Source: Leeia speluncae (GTDB lineage Bacteria > Pseudomonadota > Gammaproteobacteria > Burkholderiales > Leeiaceae). Taken from it: DNA of 64,000 bases. Position 1 is the first letter of the stretch. Every line of letters starts with the position of its first letter. This document shows, piece after piece, positions 17,276 to 28,360 of the stretch. The position numbers and the translations under genes were made by a program. The stretch is taken from assembly GCF_020564625.1 (NCBI RefSeq), contig NZ_JAJBZT010000004.1, positions 124,001 to 188,000 on the forward strand, in the 5' to 3' direction. A model generated the notes under the pieces. The model saw only the letters and a list, made by a program, of their open reading frames with translations. It did not search any database and was not told where the DNA came from.

Positions 17276-18154
17276 ATGGCTGAAATTACCGCAAAGATGG
17301 TTGCCGAACTACGTGAACTAACTGGTTTAGGCATGATGGAGTGCAAAAAAGCGCTTGTTGAATCTGAAGGCGATTTGAAAAAAGCTGAAGAATTATTGCG
17401 TATTAAGTCTGGTGCTAAGGCTGGTAAAGTTGCTGGTCGTGTGGCTGCTGAAGGTGTGGTTGTTCAGTTTGTTTCTGCAGATGGCAAAGTAGGTGCATTG
17501 GTTGAAGTTAACTGCGAAACTGACTTCGTAGCTAAAGACGAAACTTTCCTTAACTTGGCAAAAGCAACCGCAAAAGCAGTTGTTGATACCAACCCTGCAG
17601 ACGTAGAGGCTTTATCTGCTGCCGCTACCGAAGGCGCAGCTTCAATTGAAGAATTGCGTAAAGCAGCTATTGCTAAGCTTGGCGAAAACATGACGATCCG
17701 TCGTTTTGTTCGCTACGCTACAGAAGGTAAATTGGCTACCTACCTACACGGTAGCAAAATTGGTGTGATCGTTGATTACACTGGTGGCGAAGACCAATTG
17801 GGTAAAGATGTTGCGATGCACATTGCTGCTAGCAAGCCTGTTTGTGTATCTAAAGAGCAAGTTTCTGCAGAGTTGTTGGAAAACGAACGTAAGATTTACA
17901 CCGCACAAGCTGCAGAATCAGGCAAGCCAGCTGATATCGTTGCTAAAATGGTGGAAGGCCGTATTAACAAGTACTTGGCTGAGATCACATTGGTTGGTCA
18001 GCCATTTGTTAAAAACCCAGATGTGACTGTTGAGAAACTTTTGGCTCAAAGCAGCGCCAAAGTAAATGGTTTCACAATGTACGTGGTTGGTGAAGGCATT
18101 GAAAAAGCAGCGGTTGACTTTGCTGCTGAAGTTGCTGCAATGACCAAGGGCTAA
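17276..18154 (+). CDS. tsf: Translation elongation factor Ts
   Basis: A 292-residue EF-Ts. The N-terminal UBA-like domain carries [19 protein letters not shown]. The core has the family motif [16 protein letters not shown], with the TDFV residues that displace Mg-GDP from EF-Tu, followed by the dimerisation/coiled region and the C-terminal module ([21 protein letters not shown]). EF-Ts recycles EF-Tu-GDP. It follows rpsB by 151 bp and has an AGGAATAA ribosome site. Confidence 0.98.
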   Translation: MAEITAKMVAELRELTGLGMMECKKALVESEGDLKKAEELLRIKSGAKAGKVAGRVAAEGVVVQFVSADGKVGALVEVNCETDFVAKDETFLNLAKATAKAVVDTNPADVEALSAAATEGAASIEELRKAAIAKLGENMTIRRFVRYATEGKLATYLHGSKIGVIVDYTGGEDQLGKDVAMHIAASKPVCVSKEQVSAELLENERKIYTAQAAESGKPADIVAKMVEGRINKYLAEITLVGQPFVKNPDVTVEKLLAQSSAKVNGFTMYVVGEGIEKAAVDFAAEVAAMTKG

Positions 18155-18170
18155 TCTAGGCATTAGCAAA

Positions 18171-18232
18171 CTCTTGTTTCACTGCAAGAGGAAAAATTGC
18201 GAGTACCTGCGTCGAGTTGTCGGGCAGGTACT
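18171..18232 (+). other. Two hairpins in the tsf-pyrH gap
   Basis: CTCTTG (18171-18176) can pair with CAAGAG (18185-18190), and AGTACCTGC (18202-18210) with GCAGGTACT (18224-18232). Neither is followed by a T-run, so they are not convincing terminators. They may be processing or leader structures of pyrH. Confidence 0.3.
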
Positions 18233-18307
18233 TTGCACATCAAAACAGTGAAAGCAGTAATATATTTTTATTTAGAATAACGCCTGACAAACATTGCGAG
18301 GTCAAAC

Positions 18308-19027
18308 ATGAGCCAAACCCCTGCTTATCAACGTATCCTGCTGAAATTGTCTGGTGAAGCCCTAATGGGTAGCGATAGCTATGGCATCAATCGTGCCACC
18401 ATCGAACAAATGGTAAAAGAAGTAAAAGACGTTGTAGAGATGGGCGTGCAAGTCGCCGTGGTTATCGGTGGTGGTAATATTTTTAGAGGTGTTGCGCCTG
18501 CCGCTGCTGGTATGGATCGCGCAACAGCCGATTATATGGGTATGCTAGCTACAGTAATGAATGCACTCGCATTGCAAGATGCACTAAAGCACATTGGTGT
18601 AGTAAGTCGAGTTCAATCTGCGCTGACGATGCAGCAGGTTGCCGAGCCTTATATTCGTGGTAAAGCAATGCGATATCTGGAAGAAGGTAAAGTGGTGATT
18701 TTTGCTGCAGGTACTGGCAACCCATTTTTTACTACCGATACCGCAGCAGCTTTACGTGGAATGGAAATTGGTGCGGATATCGTGCTGAAAGCCACCAAAG
18801 TTGATGGCGTCTATACGGACGATCCAAAAACCAATCCAGATGCGACTCGTTACGAGAGTATTACTTTCGACGAAGCGATTGCTAAAAACTTAAAAGTAAT
18901 GGACGCAACCGCATTAACCCTGTGTCGCGACCAAAAAATGCCATTATCAGTATTTAGTATCTTTAAACAAGGTGCCCTAAAGCGTGTTGTTAGTGGCGCG
19001 AATGAAGGTACATTGGTACATGTATAA
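18308..19027 (+). CDS. pyrH: UMP kinase
   Basis: A 239-residue bacterial UMP kinase of the amino-acid-kinase fold: [13 protein letters not shown] (phosphate-binding Lys), [53 protein letters not shown] and [14 protein letters not shown]. It phosphorylates UMP to UDP and is allosterically activated by GTP in Gram-negative bacteria. A GAGGTCAAAC ribosome site precedes the ATG. It sits between tsf and frr as in most proteobacteria. Confidence 0.98.
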   Translation: MSQTPAYQRILLKLSGEALMGSDSYGINRATIEQMVKEVKDVVEMGVQVAVVIGGGNIFRGVAPAAAGMDRATADYMGMLATVMNALALQDALKHIGVVSRVQSALTMQQVAEPYIRGKAMRYLEEGKVVIFAAGTGNPFFTTDTAAALRGMEIGADIVLKATKVDGVYTDDPKTNPDATRYESITFDEAIAKNLKVMDATALTLCRDQKMPLSVFSIFKQGALKRVVSGANEGTLVHV

Positions 19028-19050
19028 AAATCGGTATCAAGGAGTTTCCG

Positions 19051-19608
19051 ATGATTGCTGACGTAAAAAAGAATGCAGAGCATAAAATGCAAAGATCACT
19101 TGAGATGCTCAAGGCTGATTTTGCAAAAGTAAGAACTGGCCGTGCACACACCGGTTTGCTTGATCATGTAATGGTGGATTACTACGGTTCACCAACACCT
19201 GTGCCTCAAGTGGCCAGTGTGACATTGGTTGATGCGCGTACATTGGGCGTGACTGCGTGGGAAAAGAAATTAATGGGTCAAATCGAAAAGGCAATTCGTG
19301 ACTCTGATCTTGGTCTAAATCCTGCAAACAGCGGTGACATTATTCGTGTGCCAATGCCTGCTTTGACAGAAGAGCGTCGCCGTGATCTGACTAAAGTGGT
19401 GCGTTCAGAGGCGGAAAATGCTCGTGTATCTATTCGCAACGTGCGCAGAGATGCTAATGACCAACTCAAAAAGCTCTTGAAAGATAAGTCTATCTCTGAA
19501 GATGATGAGCGTCGTGGTCAGGATGAAGTGCAAAAATTAACTGATAAGCATATTGTTGAAGTGGACAAAATGCTTCAGGCTAAAGAAGCGGAGTTGATGG
19601 CAATCTAA
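19051..19608 (+). CDS. frr: Ribosome recycling factor
   Basis: A 185-residue RRF of standard size. It includes [43 protein letters not shown] and [23 protein letters not shown] splits post-termination ribosomes with EF-G. A GGAG ribosome site lies seven to eight bases before the ATG. It follows pyrH by 23 bp and ends at a very strong terminator, which closes the rpsB-tsf-pyrH-frr unit. Confidence 0.98.
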   Translation: MIADVKKNAEHKMQRSLEMLKADFAKVRTGRAHTGLLDHVMVDYYGSPTPVPQVASVTLVDARTLGVTAWEKKLMGQIEKAIRDSDLGLNPANSGDIIRVPMPALTEERRRDLTKVVRSEAENARVSIRNVRRDANDQLKKLLKDKSISEDDERRGQDEVQKLTDKHIVEVDKMLQAKEAELMAI

Positions 19609-19621
19609 TTGTCATCTCCTC

Positions 19622-19664
19622 AAATAAACGCCGCTAGCGCAAAACGCTTGCGGCGTTTATTTTT
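19622..19664 (+). terminator. Strong intrinsic terminator after frr
   Basis: The stem AAATAAACGCCGC / GCGGCGTTTATTT (13 bp), with inner AGCG/CGCT pairing, ends in TTTTTG. It lies 13 bp after the frr stop codon. Confidence 0.92.
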
Positions 19665-19763
19665 GTCGCTATTCTTTGCATCAGGCCATATAATCTTGTC
19701 ATTATTTATTCAGACTAGTCGATACGTTGTAATGGCTAGGTCTATTCAAATGCGGGATGCTGC

Positions 19764-20507
19764 ATGTTCCTAAGTTCTACTCAATCAATTCCTTCTTCTA
19801 ACAAAGTGCCAACTCATATTGCCATTATTATGGATGGTAATGGCCGATGGGCTAAAAAGCGGTTCTTGCCGCGAGTCGCTGGGCATGTAAAAGGGGTTGA
19901 GTCTGTTCGTGAAATGGTTCGTGCCTGTATTGGTCAAGGCGTGAAGTATTTAACGTTATTTGCATTTTCAAGTGAAAATTGGCGAAGACCAGAAGAAGAG
20001 GTGACGCTTTTGATGCAATTGTTTGTCAAAGCGTTGAATAATGAAGTAGCCAAACTGCACAAGCATGGTGTTCGATTAAAAATCGTAGGGGACTTAAGCC
20101 GGTTTAGTGCAGAGTTACAATCACTCATTCAAAATGCGGAATCTCTGACTCAAGATAATACTGCGCTTACATTAACCATCGCTGCCAACTATGGCGGAAG
20201 ATGGGATATTGTGAATGCGACAAATAAAGCAATCAAAGCTAAGACAGACGCAGAGAAAGAAGTGACTGAGGAGGATATTGCAGAACACCTTTCTATGTCT
20301 TATGCACCAGAACCTGATCTGTTTATCAGAACCGGCGGGGAAGAGCGCGTAAGCAATTTTCTGCTGTGGCAATTGGCCTATGCCGAATTTTATTTTACTG
20401 ATGAGCTCTGGCCTGATTTTGATGCCAGCTCTTTGCAAAAAGCCATTCTTTCTTATCAATCTAGGGAAAGACGCTTTGGCAGAACAAGTGAACAATTAAA
20501 CAAGTAA
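19764..20507 (+). CDS. uppS: Undecaprenyl diphosphate synthase (isoprenyl transferase)
   Basis: A 247-residue cis-prenyltransferase: [16 protein letters not shown] (catalytic Asp), [41 protein letters not shown] and [30 protein letters not shown]. It makes the C55 carrier lipid precursor for peptidoglycan and O-antigen. The gene starts a new unit after the frr terminator and is followed by cdsA after 4 bp. Length and motifs are normal. Confidence 0.97.
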   Translation: MFLSSTQSIPSSNKVPTHIAIIMDGNGRWAKKRFLPRVAGHVKGVESVREMVRACIGQGVKYLTLFAFSSENWRRPEEEVTLLMQLFVKALNNEVAKLHKHGVRLKIVGDLSRFSAELQSLIQNAESLTQDNTALTLTIAANYGGRWDIVNATNKAIKAKTDAEKEVTEEDIAEHLSMSYAPEPDLFIRTGGEERVSNFLLWQLAYAEFYFTDELWPDFDASSLQKAILSYQSRERRFGRTSEQLNK

Positions 20508-20511
20508 TCGT

Positions 20512-21336
20512 ATGCTAAAAACTCGTCTTATAACTGCTTTTATACTGATACCACTTGTATTGCTAGCGCTGTTTCAGTCTTCGCCTCTTGTTTGGCGGTT
20601 AATCGTCCTTGCTGTGACGATGATTGCTGCTTGGGAGTGGACGGCACTTGCAAGTTGGGTAGGGGTAAAAAAATGGGCGTTTGTTGCTTTGATTGGCGCT
20701 GCTTTTCCAGTCTTGCTTTCTGCTTGGCAGATTGATCTTGTAAAAGCGATCGTGGCAACGTGCACAATCGGATTTTGGATGCTTCTTGTTCCTGTGTGGT
20801 TGGCCAAAAAAGCAAAGTTGAAACACTCCCCCGTGATGTTGATCACAGGGTTCTTCACGTTGTTACCGTTTTCTTTGGGCTTGGTGTTTTGGCGAGAAAT
20901 TGTCTGGCAAGCTTCTGTAGGTGCTTATTTGCTGTTGCTGATGATTACCGTGGTGGCGATTGCAGATACCTCTGCCTATTTTGCCGGCCGTCGATTTGGT
21001 AAACATAAACTCGCTCCCGCTATTAGCCCAGGCAAAACCATTGAGGGTGCTATTGGTGCTTTTGTTGGCGTTTCCATTTTAATGTTAGGGATTGCTAATC
21101 TGCCTGCGATTGCAGCACTAAATATCTCTATTGTTACTTTTATTGTGATTGCACTAATTGCGACCCCTCTCTCTATTATGGGGGATCTCTATGAGTCGTG
21201 GTTAAAGCGTTGTGCAGGAATCAAGGATAGTAGTCAATTACTGCCAGGGCATGGCGGTGTTTTAGATCGTTTGGATGCATTAATGCCTGTTATTTCTGTC
21301 AGTATTATGTGTCTTGAGTTGTATCGGAGCTGGTAA
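20512..21336 (+). CDS. cdsA: Phosphatidate cytidylyltransferase
   Basis: A 274-residue membrane protein with about eight helices. It carries the conserved [15 protein letters not shown] segment and the CDP-diglyceride synthetase signature [20 protein letters not shown] followed by [14 protein letters not shown] near the C-terminus. It makes CDP-diacylglycerol, the branch point of phospholipid synthesis. It follows uppS by 4 bp and overlaps dxr by one base (TAATG), so the three are probably cotranscribed. Confidence 0.97.
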   Translation: MLKTRLITAFILIPLVLLALFQSSPLVWRLIVLAVTMIAAWEWTALASWVGVKKWAFVALIGAAFPVLLSAWQIDLVKAIVATCTIGFWMLLVPVWLAKKAKLKHSPVMLITGFFTLLPFSLGLVFWREIVWQASVGAYLLLLMITVVAIADTSAYFAGRRFGKHKLAPAISPGKTIEGAIGAFVGVSILMLGIANLPAIAALNISIVTFIVIALIATPLSIMGDLYESWLKRCAGIKDSSQLLPGHGGVLDRLDALMPVISVSIMCLELYRSW

Positions 21337-22532
21337 TGAGAAAGGTTGCCGTACTTGGCGCAACAGGTTCAATAGGCCTATCAACACTCGATGTCATTGA
21401 GAGGCATCCAGATCGTTTTTCTGTGTTTGCACTGACCGCTCATCAACAAGTAAGCAAATTGGCTGAGTTATGTATTAAATTTAATCCAGTATTTGCGGTT
21501 GTTGGGTCGGAAGATGCTGCAAAGTTATTAACCGCTCAGCTACCCGCACAGATTGGGACGAAAGTGTTGAGTGGTTCAAAAGCATTAGATGACATTGCAT
21601 CGCATCCAGATGTGGATACCGTGATGGCTGCCATTGTTGGTGCCGCAGGCCTTTCTTCTAGTTTGGCTGCCGCAAAAGCGGGTAAGCGCGTTTTATTAGC
21701 CAATAAAGAAACGCTGGTCGCTGGCGGTGCATTGTTTATGAATGCAGTTAAACAATCCGGGGCGGAGTTGTTGCCAATTGATTCTGAACATAACGCTATT
21801 TTTCAGTGTTTGCCAGAAGGCTATCGTGGATCAAAGTCTAATCAACTAGATTTAAACGGTTATGGAATTAACCAATTATTGCTAACCGCTTCTGGCGGAC
21901 CATTCCGAGATCGTGACCTCACAACCCTAAAAGATGTAACGCCTGCTGAAGCTTGTGCGCATCCTAACTGGTCAATGGGTAAGAAAATATCTGTTGATTC
22001 TGCAACAATGATGAATAAGGGTCTTGAAGTCATTGAGGCTTATTGGCTGTTTGGTGTGCCGATTGAGCAAATTAAAGTAGTGATTCATCCTCAAAGCATT
22101 ATTCACTCAATGGTTTCTTATCGAGACGGAAGTGTGCTCGCGCAAATGGGTAATCCAGACATGCGAACGCCTATTGCATTTGCGATGGATTACCCAGCAA
22201 GAATTGATGCAGGCGTAAGTGCATTGGATTTTGCAACTATCAGCCAATTAACCTTCAAAGAACCTGATTTTAATCGATACCCTTGTTTGGCTTTAGCTTT
22301 TACCGCCTTGAAAGCGGGCGGCGCAATGCCTGCGGTGCTAAATGCGGCAAATGAAGTGGCGGTGGATGCCTTTCTAAATGAAAAACTGGGTTTTATGGAA
22401 ATCGCTGCAATCGTTGAAAATGTCCTTGAAATGGCTAAGTTCCAAGCTCCGAGTAATTTAGAGGATGTGCTTGCTGTGGATAGAGAATCTAGATTGCTTG
22501 CGAAGCAACTAATCGAAAAACAAATGCACTAA
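21336..22532 (+). CDS. dxr: 1-deoxy-D-xylulose 5-phosphate reductoisomerase
   Basis: A 398-residue DXR: NADPH-binding [15 protein letters not shown], the metal- and substrate-binding [52 protein letters not shown] and the flexible-loop region following. It catalyses the first committed step of the MEP pathway and is the fosmidomycin target. ispF, another gene of the same pathway, lies at 38.6 kb. One-base overlap with cdsA. Confidence 0.98.
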   Translation: MRKVAVLGATGSIGLSTLDVIERHPDRFSVFALTAHQQVSKLAELCIKFNPVFAVVGSEDAAKLLTAQLPAQIGTKVLSGSKALDDIASHPDVDTVMAAIVGAAGLSSSLAAAKAGKRVLLANKETLVAGGALFMNAVKQSGAELLPIDSEHNAIFQCLPEGYRGSKSNQLDLNGYGINQLLLTASGGPFRDRDLTTLKDVTPAEACAHPNWSMGKKISVDSATMMNKGLEVIEAYWLFGVPIEQIKVVIHPQSIIHSMVSYRDGSVLAQMGNPDMRTPIAFAMDYPARIDAGVSALDFATISQLTFKEPDFNRYPCLALAFTALKAGGAMPAVLNAANEVAVDAFLNEKLGFMEIAAIVENVLEMAKFQAPSNLEDVLAVDRESRLLAKQLIEKQMH

Positions 22533-22564
22533 TGTTGAACAGACAATAGAGAGATAGAACGTTA

Positions 22565-23917
22565 ATGACGACAGTGCTGGCTTTTATTTTTACGCTATCA
22601 ATTCTGATTGCAGTGCATGAGTTTGGACACTTTTGGATCGCTAAAAGAAATGGTATTAAAGTATTAAGATTTGCCATCGGGTTTGGAAAACCACTGTGGC
22701 GAAAAGAGATTGGTGCTGATAAAACGGAGTTTGCACTTTGCATGCTGCCATTAGGGGGGTATGTGAAGATGCTGGATGAGAGAGAGGCGCCTGTCTCTGC
22801 TCATGAGGTACATCGCGCTTTCAATCGTCAATCTGTGTGGGTCAGGATGAAGGTTGTGTTGGCCGGACCTGCTGCAAACTTCTTACTCGCAATTGTGCTT
22901 TATTCTTTTGTAATGATGTCCGGTGTGAATGACTTGTCTGCAAAATTGGGCGATGTGCCATTAGGAACAATCGCAAGTGAAGCAGGGTTTAAGTCTGGAG
23001 ATCAGATTCAAAAAGTAGAAAATGAAGAGATTAACGGTTGGGAGTCATTTCGATCTGCGATTTTAGATCATACAGTAGCTGGGCAAGATATCAATATTGA
23101 AGTTGTTGACGCTTCAGGAATTAAAGTAAACCGAGTGTTAAAGCTTTCTGGTGCTTCAGCAGGAACATTAGATGATCGTTTCTTTGAACGAATGGGTTTT
23201 AGTCCTTTAAACTTTTTTAGAACAATTGATGTGCTTTTGCCTGGGGGAGTTGCAGAGAAGGCAGGGTTAAAAGTAGGGGACGAAATCGTTGCCATTAACC
23301 ATGCGACTATTGCATCAGGAAGTGATCTGATTAATCAGGTTAGAAATTCGCCCGGCCGTACCCTGCTGTTTACTGTCAAAAATCAAAATACTGAACGAGA
23401 AATCACGGTTATCCCTGCTTCTGTTGGTAAGGAAGGCTCGCAAGTAGGAAGACTTGGAGTGTCTCCAACGCTGAATACCGACTCACTGCGTGCCAAGCAA
23501 ATGATTGTAAAATATGGTCCTGTGGATGCGGTTTTGCAATCTCTAGATAAAACTTGGCGGTTGTCAAAGCTAAGCATCGTCATGATGTGGAAAATGTTAA
23601 CAGGGACCGCCTCTTTAGATAATCTTGGTGGTACCTTAACGATTGCAAAGGTTGCCGGGGAAGCCGCTTCTTACGGTATTATCCCGTTTGTTGAGTTTCT
23701 ATGCTTTGTTAGCATTGGTTTAGGTGTGCTCAACCTTTTGCCTGTTCCTGTATTGGACGGTGGGCATTTCATGTATTATGTGGCAGAAGTTGTAAAAGGA
23801 AGTCCTGTTTCTATTCGTACTCAAGAAATTGGGCAGTATATTGGTGGTGCTTTGTTGTTAACTTTAATGACCTTTGCACTCTATAACGATATTCAACGCT
23901 TGTTTTTGAACGCATGA
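22565..23917 (+). CDS. rseP: RseP site-2 intramembrane zinc protease
   Basis: A 450-residue membrane protease. The zinc motif HEFGHFWIAKRNG is in the first helix. The conserved LGGYVKMLDERE follows, then two PDZ domains (around residues 125-205 and 215-300; the second has LLPGGVAEKAGLKVGDEIVAIN). The third metal-binding segment is NLLPVPVLDGGHF near the C-terminus. RseP cleaves the anti-sigma factor RseA and remnant signal peptides. Its stop overlaps the bamA start by four bases (ATGA). No rseA is present in this window. Confidence 0.97.
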   Translation: MTTVLAFIFTLSILIAVHEFGHFWIAKRNGIKVLRFAIGFGKPLWRKEIGADKTEFALCMLPLGGYVKMLDEREAPVSAHEVHRAFNRQSVWVRMKVVLAGPAANFLLAIVLYSFVMMSGVNDLSAKLGDVPLGTIASEAGFKSGDQIQKVENEEINGWESFRSAILDHTVAGQDINIEVVDASGIKVNRVLKLSGASAGTLDDRFFERMGFSPLNFFRTIDVLLPGGVAEKAGLKVGDEIVAINHATIASGSDLINQVRNSPGRTLLFTVKNQNTEREITVIPASVGKEGSQVGRLGVSPTLNTDSLRAKQMIVKYGPVDAVLQSLDKTWRLSKLSIVMMWKMLTGTASLDNLGGTLTIAKVAGEAASYGIIPFVEFLCFVSIGLGVLNLLPVPVLDGGHFMYYVAEVVKGSPVSIRTQEIGQYIGGALLLTLMTFALYNDIQRLFLNA

Positions 23918-26184
23918 TCAAACAAAAAACTATTTCTCTTGTCCTCGCTGCGCTGTTTTCAACCTCTGTTTGGGCAGCCGAGCCTTTTGTCATTAAAGAT
24001 ATTCGAATAGAAGGGCTTCAGCGTACTGAGCCTGGGACTATCTTTAGCTACATGCCAGTGAAGGTTGGTGAAACGTTTGACGATGAAAAAACGGCTCAAA
24101 CGATTAAAGCACTTTATGGCACAGGTTTCTTTAAAGATGTTCGTCTGGAAACCGCAGATAATGTGCTAATTGTGCAAGTGGTTGAGCGTCCTTCTGTTGG
24201 CGAAATTAAAATTAATGGCGCCAAAGAGTTTTCAGCTGATCAGTTGAAAAAGGCGATGAAAGAGGCTGGCTTAGCAGAAGCGCAGATTTACGATAAGTCG
24301 CTAGTAGATCAAGCAGTACAAGAACTAAAGCGCCAATATACTAATAAAGGCAAATATAGTGCCGATATTAAAACGACTGTATCGCCAATGGAGCGTAATC
24401 GGGTATCTATTAGTTTTGATATTTCTGAAGGCGTCGTTGCCAAGATTAAAGATATTACTGTCGTCGGTGCAAAAGACTTTTCAGAAGAAGAAGTCATTGA
24501 CCAGATGCAACTATCTACTGGTACATGGATGACTTGGCTATCTAAAAATGACCAATATTCCAAGCAAAAACTAGAAGCAGACATTGAGTCAATTAAATCG
24601 TTTTATCAAAACCAAGGCTATCTTGAGTTCTCTGTAGAGTCGACACAGTTGAACGTGTCTCCAAATAGAGAAGATGTTTTTATTGCCTTAAATATTAATG
24701 AAGGTAAAAAGTATACTGTTTCAGATATTAAGTTTGCAGGTGATTTATTGGTGCCAGAAGATGAGTTAAAAGCACTTCTAAAAATTAATTCTGGAGATTT
24801 ATACTCAAGACAGAAAATTGTTGATACAACGACCGCTATTTCTGATCGATTAGGTAAAGACGGTTATGCATTTGCGAATGTGAATGCAGTACCTGTGTTG
24901 GATAAAGACAAGCAGACCGTATCTTTCACCTTTTATATAGATCCCGGTCGTCGTGTTTATGTAAGGCGAATTAATATCTCTGGCAATACCAAAACCAAGG
25001 ACGAAGTAATTCGCCGTGAAATGCGTCAAGTAGAAGGCGCTTGGTATGATGGAGAAAAAATTAAGCGCTCTCGTGAAAGAGTAGATTTGTTGGGGTACTT
25101 TTCTGATGTGACAGTAGAAACCCCTGCCGTACCAGGGTCAACCGATCAGGTTGATGTAAACATGGGTGTAACTGAAAAACCTAACAATAATATATCACTA
25201 AGTGTTGGTTATGGGCAGGGTGAAGGGTTGTTGTTGGGTGCATCTCTCACTCAGACCAATATTTTTGGTACAGGCAAGAATTTGACTTTAACTTTAGATA
25301 CGAGCAAGACGTATCGAACTTATGCCTTGAGCTTTACAGACCCCTATTTTACAAAGGATGGTGTAAGTTTAGGGTATCAATTATATTATAAGAAAAATAA
25401 GCCAGATACATTAGATACTGGTAAATACTACTCTTCAAGTGTCGGTGCTGGTATTAGTTTTGGAGTTCCAATTACAGAGACTGATACCATTAATTATGGC
25501 GCAACTGTAGACAAAACGACTATTAATACAGATATGTCATCCGGATCACCATTGGCCATTGATTTCATTAATAAGCATGGAAATAGTCTCACTGTGCTGT
25601 CAAATACAGTGAGCTGGTCTAGTGATTCAAGAGATAGCGCAACGTCACCAAATCAAGGAACATATCAGCTGGCATCTGGGGAGTTGGCAATTGGAAAAAT
25701 TAAATATTATAAAGCTGGCTATCAGTATCAGCATTTCTATCCCGTAAGTAGAGATGTGACGTTCATGGTGAACGGTGAGTTTGCTATGGGCGGTGGGATT
25801 GGAGGGGAGAAACTTCCATTTTTCAGAAATTACTTTGCGGGTGGGATTGGGTCTGTTAGAGGTTATCAGGATAGTAGTTTAGGGCCTCGTGATTCGACAG
25901 ATGCCGCAACTGGTGGTACTAAACGAGTTGTGTTTAATGCGGAAGTGTTTTTCCCGTTTCCAGGTATGAAACATGATAGAACTTTGCGCTTGAGTGCATT
26001 TGTGGATGCAGGTAATGTCTTTGATGACAAAATAAAACTTGGCGAGCTAAGGTACTCAACAGGTGTCGCTTTATCGTGGCAATCCCCTCTTGGGCCATTG
26101 AAGTTTAGTGTTGCGCAACCGTTCGGTACAAAGTCGGGTGATAAAAAAGAAAGATTCCAGTTCCAAATGGGAACAACTTTCTAA
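23914..26184 (+). CDS. bamA: Outer membrane protein assembly factor BamA
   Basis: A 756-residue outer-membrane protein. The signal peptide ends at SVWA, and the mature N-terminus AEPFVIKDIRIEGLQRTE starts the first of five POTRA domains (to about residue 420). The C-terminal 16-strand barrel includes the loop-6 motif VRGYQDSSLGPRD and ends in Phe (QFQMGTTF), as required for recognition. BamA inserts beta-barrel proteins. It is translationally coupled to rseP (ATGA overlap) and followed by skp, the chaperone that delivers its substrates. Confidence 0.98.
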   Translation: MIKQKTISLVLAALFSTSVWAAEPFVIKDIRIEGLQRTEPGTIFSYMPVKVGETFDDEKTAQTIKALYGTGFFKDVRLETADNVLIVQVVERPSVGEIKINGAKEFSADQLKKAMKEAGLAEAQIYDKSLVDQAVQELKRQYTNKGKYSADIKTTVSPMERNRVSISFDISEGVVAKIKDITVVGAKDFSEEEVIDQMQLSTGTWMTWLSKNDQYSKQKLEADIESIKSFYQNQGYLEFSVESTQLNVSPNREDVFIALNINEGKKYTVSDIKFAGDLLVPEDELKALLKINSGDLYSRQKIVDTTTAISDRLGKDGYAFANVNAVPVLDKDKQTVSFTFYIDPGRRVYVRRINISGNTKTKDEVIRREMRQVEGAWYDGEKIKRSRERVDLLGYFSDVTVETPAVPGSTDQVDVNMGVTEKPNNNISLSVGYGQGEGLLLGASLTQTNIFGTGKNLTLTLDTSKTYRTYALSFTDPYFTKDGVSLGYQLYYKKNKPDTLDTGKYYSSSVGAGISFGVPITETDTINYGATVDKTTINTDMSSGSPLAIDFINKHGNSLTVLSNTVSWSSDSRDSATSPNQGTYQLASGELAIGKIKYYKAGYQYQHFYPVSRDVTFMVNGEFAMGGGIGGEKLPFFRNYFAGGIGSVRGYQDSSLGPRDSTDAATGGTKRVVFNAEVFFPFPGMKHDRTLRLSAFVDAGNVFDDKIKLGELRYSTGVALSWQSPLGPLKFSVAQPFGTKSGDKKERFQFQMGTTF

Positions 26185-26247
26185 GATTAGTTAAGTCAAA
26201 AGAATCATAATAGTTAAAGCTTAATAAGAATTTTTGGAGAAATAAAA

Positions 26248-26754
26248 TTGAGTAAGTTTGCGAAATTCCTTGGTGTAGTTGCGGCTGGTTTGTTGTCTTT
26301 ACAAGTGACTGCTGCTGAGCTAAAAATTGGCGTTGTTAATACTGACCGCTTGTTTCAACAGTCTTCGCCAGCTCAAAAAATTAATAAGAAGCTTCAGGAT
26401 GAGTTTTCTAAAAAGGATGCATCTTTACAGCAACTGCGTCAGCAGCTAAAGGATTTGCAGGCAGATCTAGAAAAGAATGATGCGACTTTATCGGATGCAG
26501 ATAAAACGAAGAAGCAAGGTCAGATTCGTGATTTGAATACACGTTATCAACGAGCCGAGCGCGAGTTTCGTGAAGATCTGAATACACGTCAAGGCGAAGA
26601 GATGGCAAAGTTACAAGAAGTAGCTATCCGAGCTGTGCGTCAATTGGCTGAAACTGAAAAGTTCGATTTGATATTGCAAGGTCAAGATCTTGCTTATGTC
26701 AGCCCGCGAGTGGATGTAACAGATAAAATCTTGAAGCTAATGGGAGATAAATAA
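26248..26754 (+). CDS. skp: Skp/OmpH periplasmic chaperone
   Basis: A 168-residue protein. The signal peptide MSKFAKFLGVVAAGLLSLQVTAA precedes ELKIGVVNTDRLFQQSSPAQK, then a long Gln/Lys/Asp-rich coiled coil (~50-120) forms the tentacles typical of the Skp trimer. The mature end KILKLMGDK is also typical. It holds unfolded outer-membrane proteins for BamA. The start codon is TTG at 26248, supported by TTGGAG about eight bases upstream and by the signal peptide. Confidence 0.94.
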   Translation: MSKFAKFLGVVAAGLLSLQVTAAELKIGVVNTDRLFQQSSPAQKINKKLQDEFSKKDASLQQLRQQLKDLQADLEKNDATLSDADKTKKQGQIRDLNTRYQRAEREFREDLNTRQGEEMAKLQEVAIRAVRQLAETEKFDLILQGQDLAYVSPRVDVTDKILKLMGDK

Positions 26755-26816
26755 TCCTTGTTCAGTACTGTATGAATATATGGTGCTGGCAAATATTTAT
26801 TTCAAGATTTGAAGCG

Positions 26817-26842
26817 CAATGCCCCCTTAGGGGCATTGTTGC
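26817..26842 (+). terminator. Hairpin between skp and lpxD
   Basis: CAATGCCCC / GGGGCATTG forms a 9-bp stem with loop CTTA, followed by TTGCTTTC. The T-tract is short, so it may attenuate rather than stop transcription into lpxD. Confidence 0.5.
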
Positions 26843-26864
26843 TTTCTGCAAGAGAAGGATATGC

Positions 26865-27881
26865 ATGAAGCTTTCTGAAATTGTTCGACAATTAGGTGGG
26901 CAGCTAGCTGGTGAGGATGTCGATGTTATTCAAGTCGCGCCATTAGATATTGCCACTGTTGGGCAAATTGCCTTCTTGTCCAATCGCAAGTACACCTCCC
27001 AAGTTAGTACTACAAAAGCAGCTGCAGTTATTTTGCCTGAAAATGTGGACGTGGATTATGCCGGTCCAAGGATTATTAGTGCTAATCCTTACCTGTATTT
27101 TGCAAAAGTCTCCACACTGTTAAACCCTATTCCTGAAGTTAAGCCTGGTATTCATCCAACCGCGTATATTGCTTCTACAGCCAAAGTGAGCCCTCTTGCT
27201 GAAATTGGTGCATTTACTTCGATTGAGGATGGTGCTGTTATCGCAGCTGGGGTTGTGGTTGCGAGTCATTGTCACGTTGGAGCCAATGTAGTTGTTCAAC
27301 AGCAAACAAGAATTAAGCCTAATGTCACCATATATGAAGGCTGCCAAATTGGTGAGCGTGTCATTGTGCATTCCGGTGTGGTGATTGGTTCCGATGGTTT
27401 TGGTATTGCAAATGACCAGGGCCGGTGGGTAAAGATTCCTCAAATAGGGCGTGTGATTATTGGCAATGATGTCGAGATCGGAGCAAATTCAACAATTGAT
27501 CGTGGTGCGATGGCCGATACGGTGATAGAGGATGGTGTAAAGTTAGATAATCAGATTCAGGTTGCGCATAATGTTGTAATTGGTGCTCATACCGCAATTG
27601 CAGGTTGTGTCGGTATAGCAGGAAGTGCGAAAATTGGTAAATATTGTACGATCGGGGGCGGCGCGATTGTGCTTGGACATTTATCCATTGCCGATCGGGT
27701 TAATATCTCCGCTGGTACACTGATTACTAAAAGTATTAAAAAACCTGGCACATACACGGGTATTTTCCCATTTGATGAACACGATGTGTCTATCAAGCAT
27801 GCGGTGCAAATTAGGCAGTTGGGTCGATTAGCCGATCGAGTCGCTGTAGTAGAAAAATTGATTAAGCAGGAAAAGTCATAA
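26865..27881 (+). CDS. lpxD: UDP-3-O-(3-hydroxyacyl)glucosamine N-acyltransferase
   Basis: A 338-residue LpxD. The N-terminal uridine-binding domain starts [18 protein letters not shown], then hexapeptide repeats build a left-handed beta-helix ([40 protein letters not shown], in which the His after QVA is catalytic). It acylates position 2 in lipid A synthesis. The frame is open from 26772, but ATG 26865 gives the family N-terminus and has AGAGAAGGA seven to eight bases upstream. It begins the lpxD-fabZ-lpxA-lpxB-rnhB group. Confidence 0.97.
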   Translation: MKLSEIVRQLGGQLAGEDVDVIQVAPLDIATVGQIAFLSNRKYTSQVSTTKAAAVILPENVDVDYAGPRIISANPYLYFAKVSTLLNPIPEVKPGIHPTAYIASTAKVSPLAEIGAFTSIEDGAVIAAGVVVASHCHVGANVVVQQQTRIKPNVTIYEGCQIGERVIVHSGVVIGSDGFGIANDQGRWVKIPQIGRVIIGNDVEIGANSTIDRGAMADTVIEDGVKLDNQIQVAHNVVIGAHTAIAGCVGIAGSAKIGKYCTIGGGAIVLGHLSIADRVNISAGTLITKSIKKPGTYTGIFPFDEHDVSIKHAVQIRQLGRLADRVAVVEKLIKQEKS

Positions 27882-27883
27882 TT

Positions 27884-28342
27884 ATGTCAGTAATGGATAT
27901 TCATCAAATCTTAAAACATCTTCCTCATCGTTATCCATTCTTATTGGTTGACCGAGTGCTGGAAGTTGAGCCAGGAAAAAATATTGTCGCCCTTAAAAAT
28001 GTAACGATTAATGAGCCGTTCTTCCCTGGCCATTTTCCTCATCATCCAGTGATGCCTGGTGTTTTAATTTTAGAGGCGTTAGCGCAAGCGGCGGCCATTT
28101 TATCTTTTAAAACAATGGGCACACTACCAGACGACAATTCTGTGTATTACTTTGCTGGTATTGATGGTGCTCGCTTTAAGCGCCCTGTAAGTGCCGGAGA
28201 TCAACTTCATCTATGTGTAGAAATTGTTGCTCAGAAACGCGGTATTTGGAAGTTTAAAGCAGAAGCAAGAGTGGATGGGCAGATCGTTACAGAAGCAGAT
28301 TTAACTTGTGCGGTAAGACAGTTAGAAAGCAATCCATCCTAA
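27884..28342 (+). CDS. fabZ: 3-hydroxyacyl-ACP dehydratase FabZ
   Basis: A 152-residue hotdog-fold protein: [20 protein letters not shown], the catalytic block [31 protein letters not shown] (His and Glu present) and [13 protein letters not shown]. It dehydrates 3-hydroxyacyl-ACP in fatty acid elongation and competes with the Lpx enzymes for the 3-hydroxyacyl-ACP pool, which explains its place between lpxD and lpxA. It starts 2 bp after lpxD. An ATG nine bases further in (27893) is a possible alternative start. Confidence 0.97.
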   Translation: MSVMDIHQILKHLPHRYPFLLVDRVLEVEPGKNIVALKNVTINEPFFPGHFPHHPVMPGVLILEALAQAAAILSFKTMGTLPDDNSVYYFAGIDGARFKRPVSAGDQLHLCVEIVAQKRGIWKFKAEARVDGQIVTEADLTCAVRQLESNPS

Positions 28343-28360
28343 CTCAGGGGATAAGGTTAC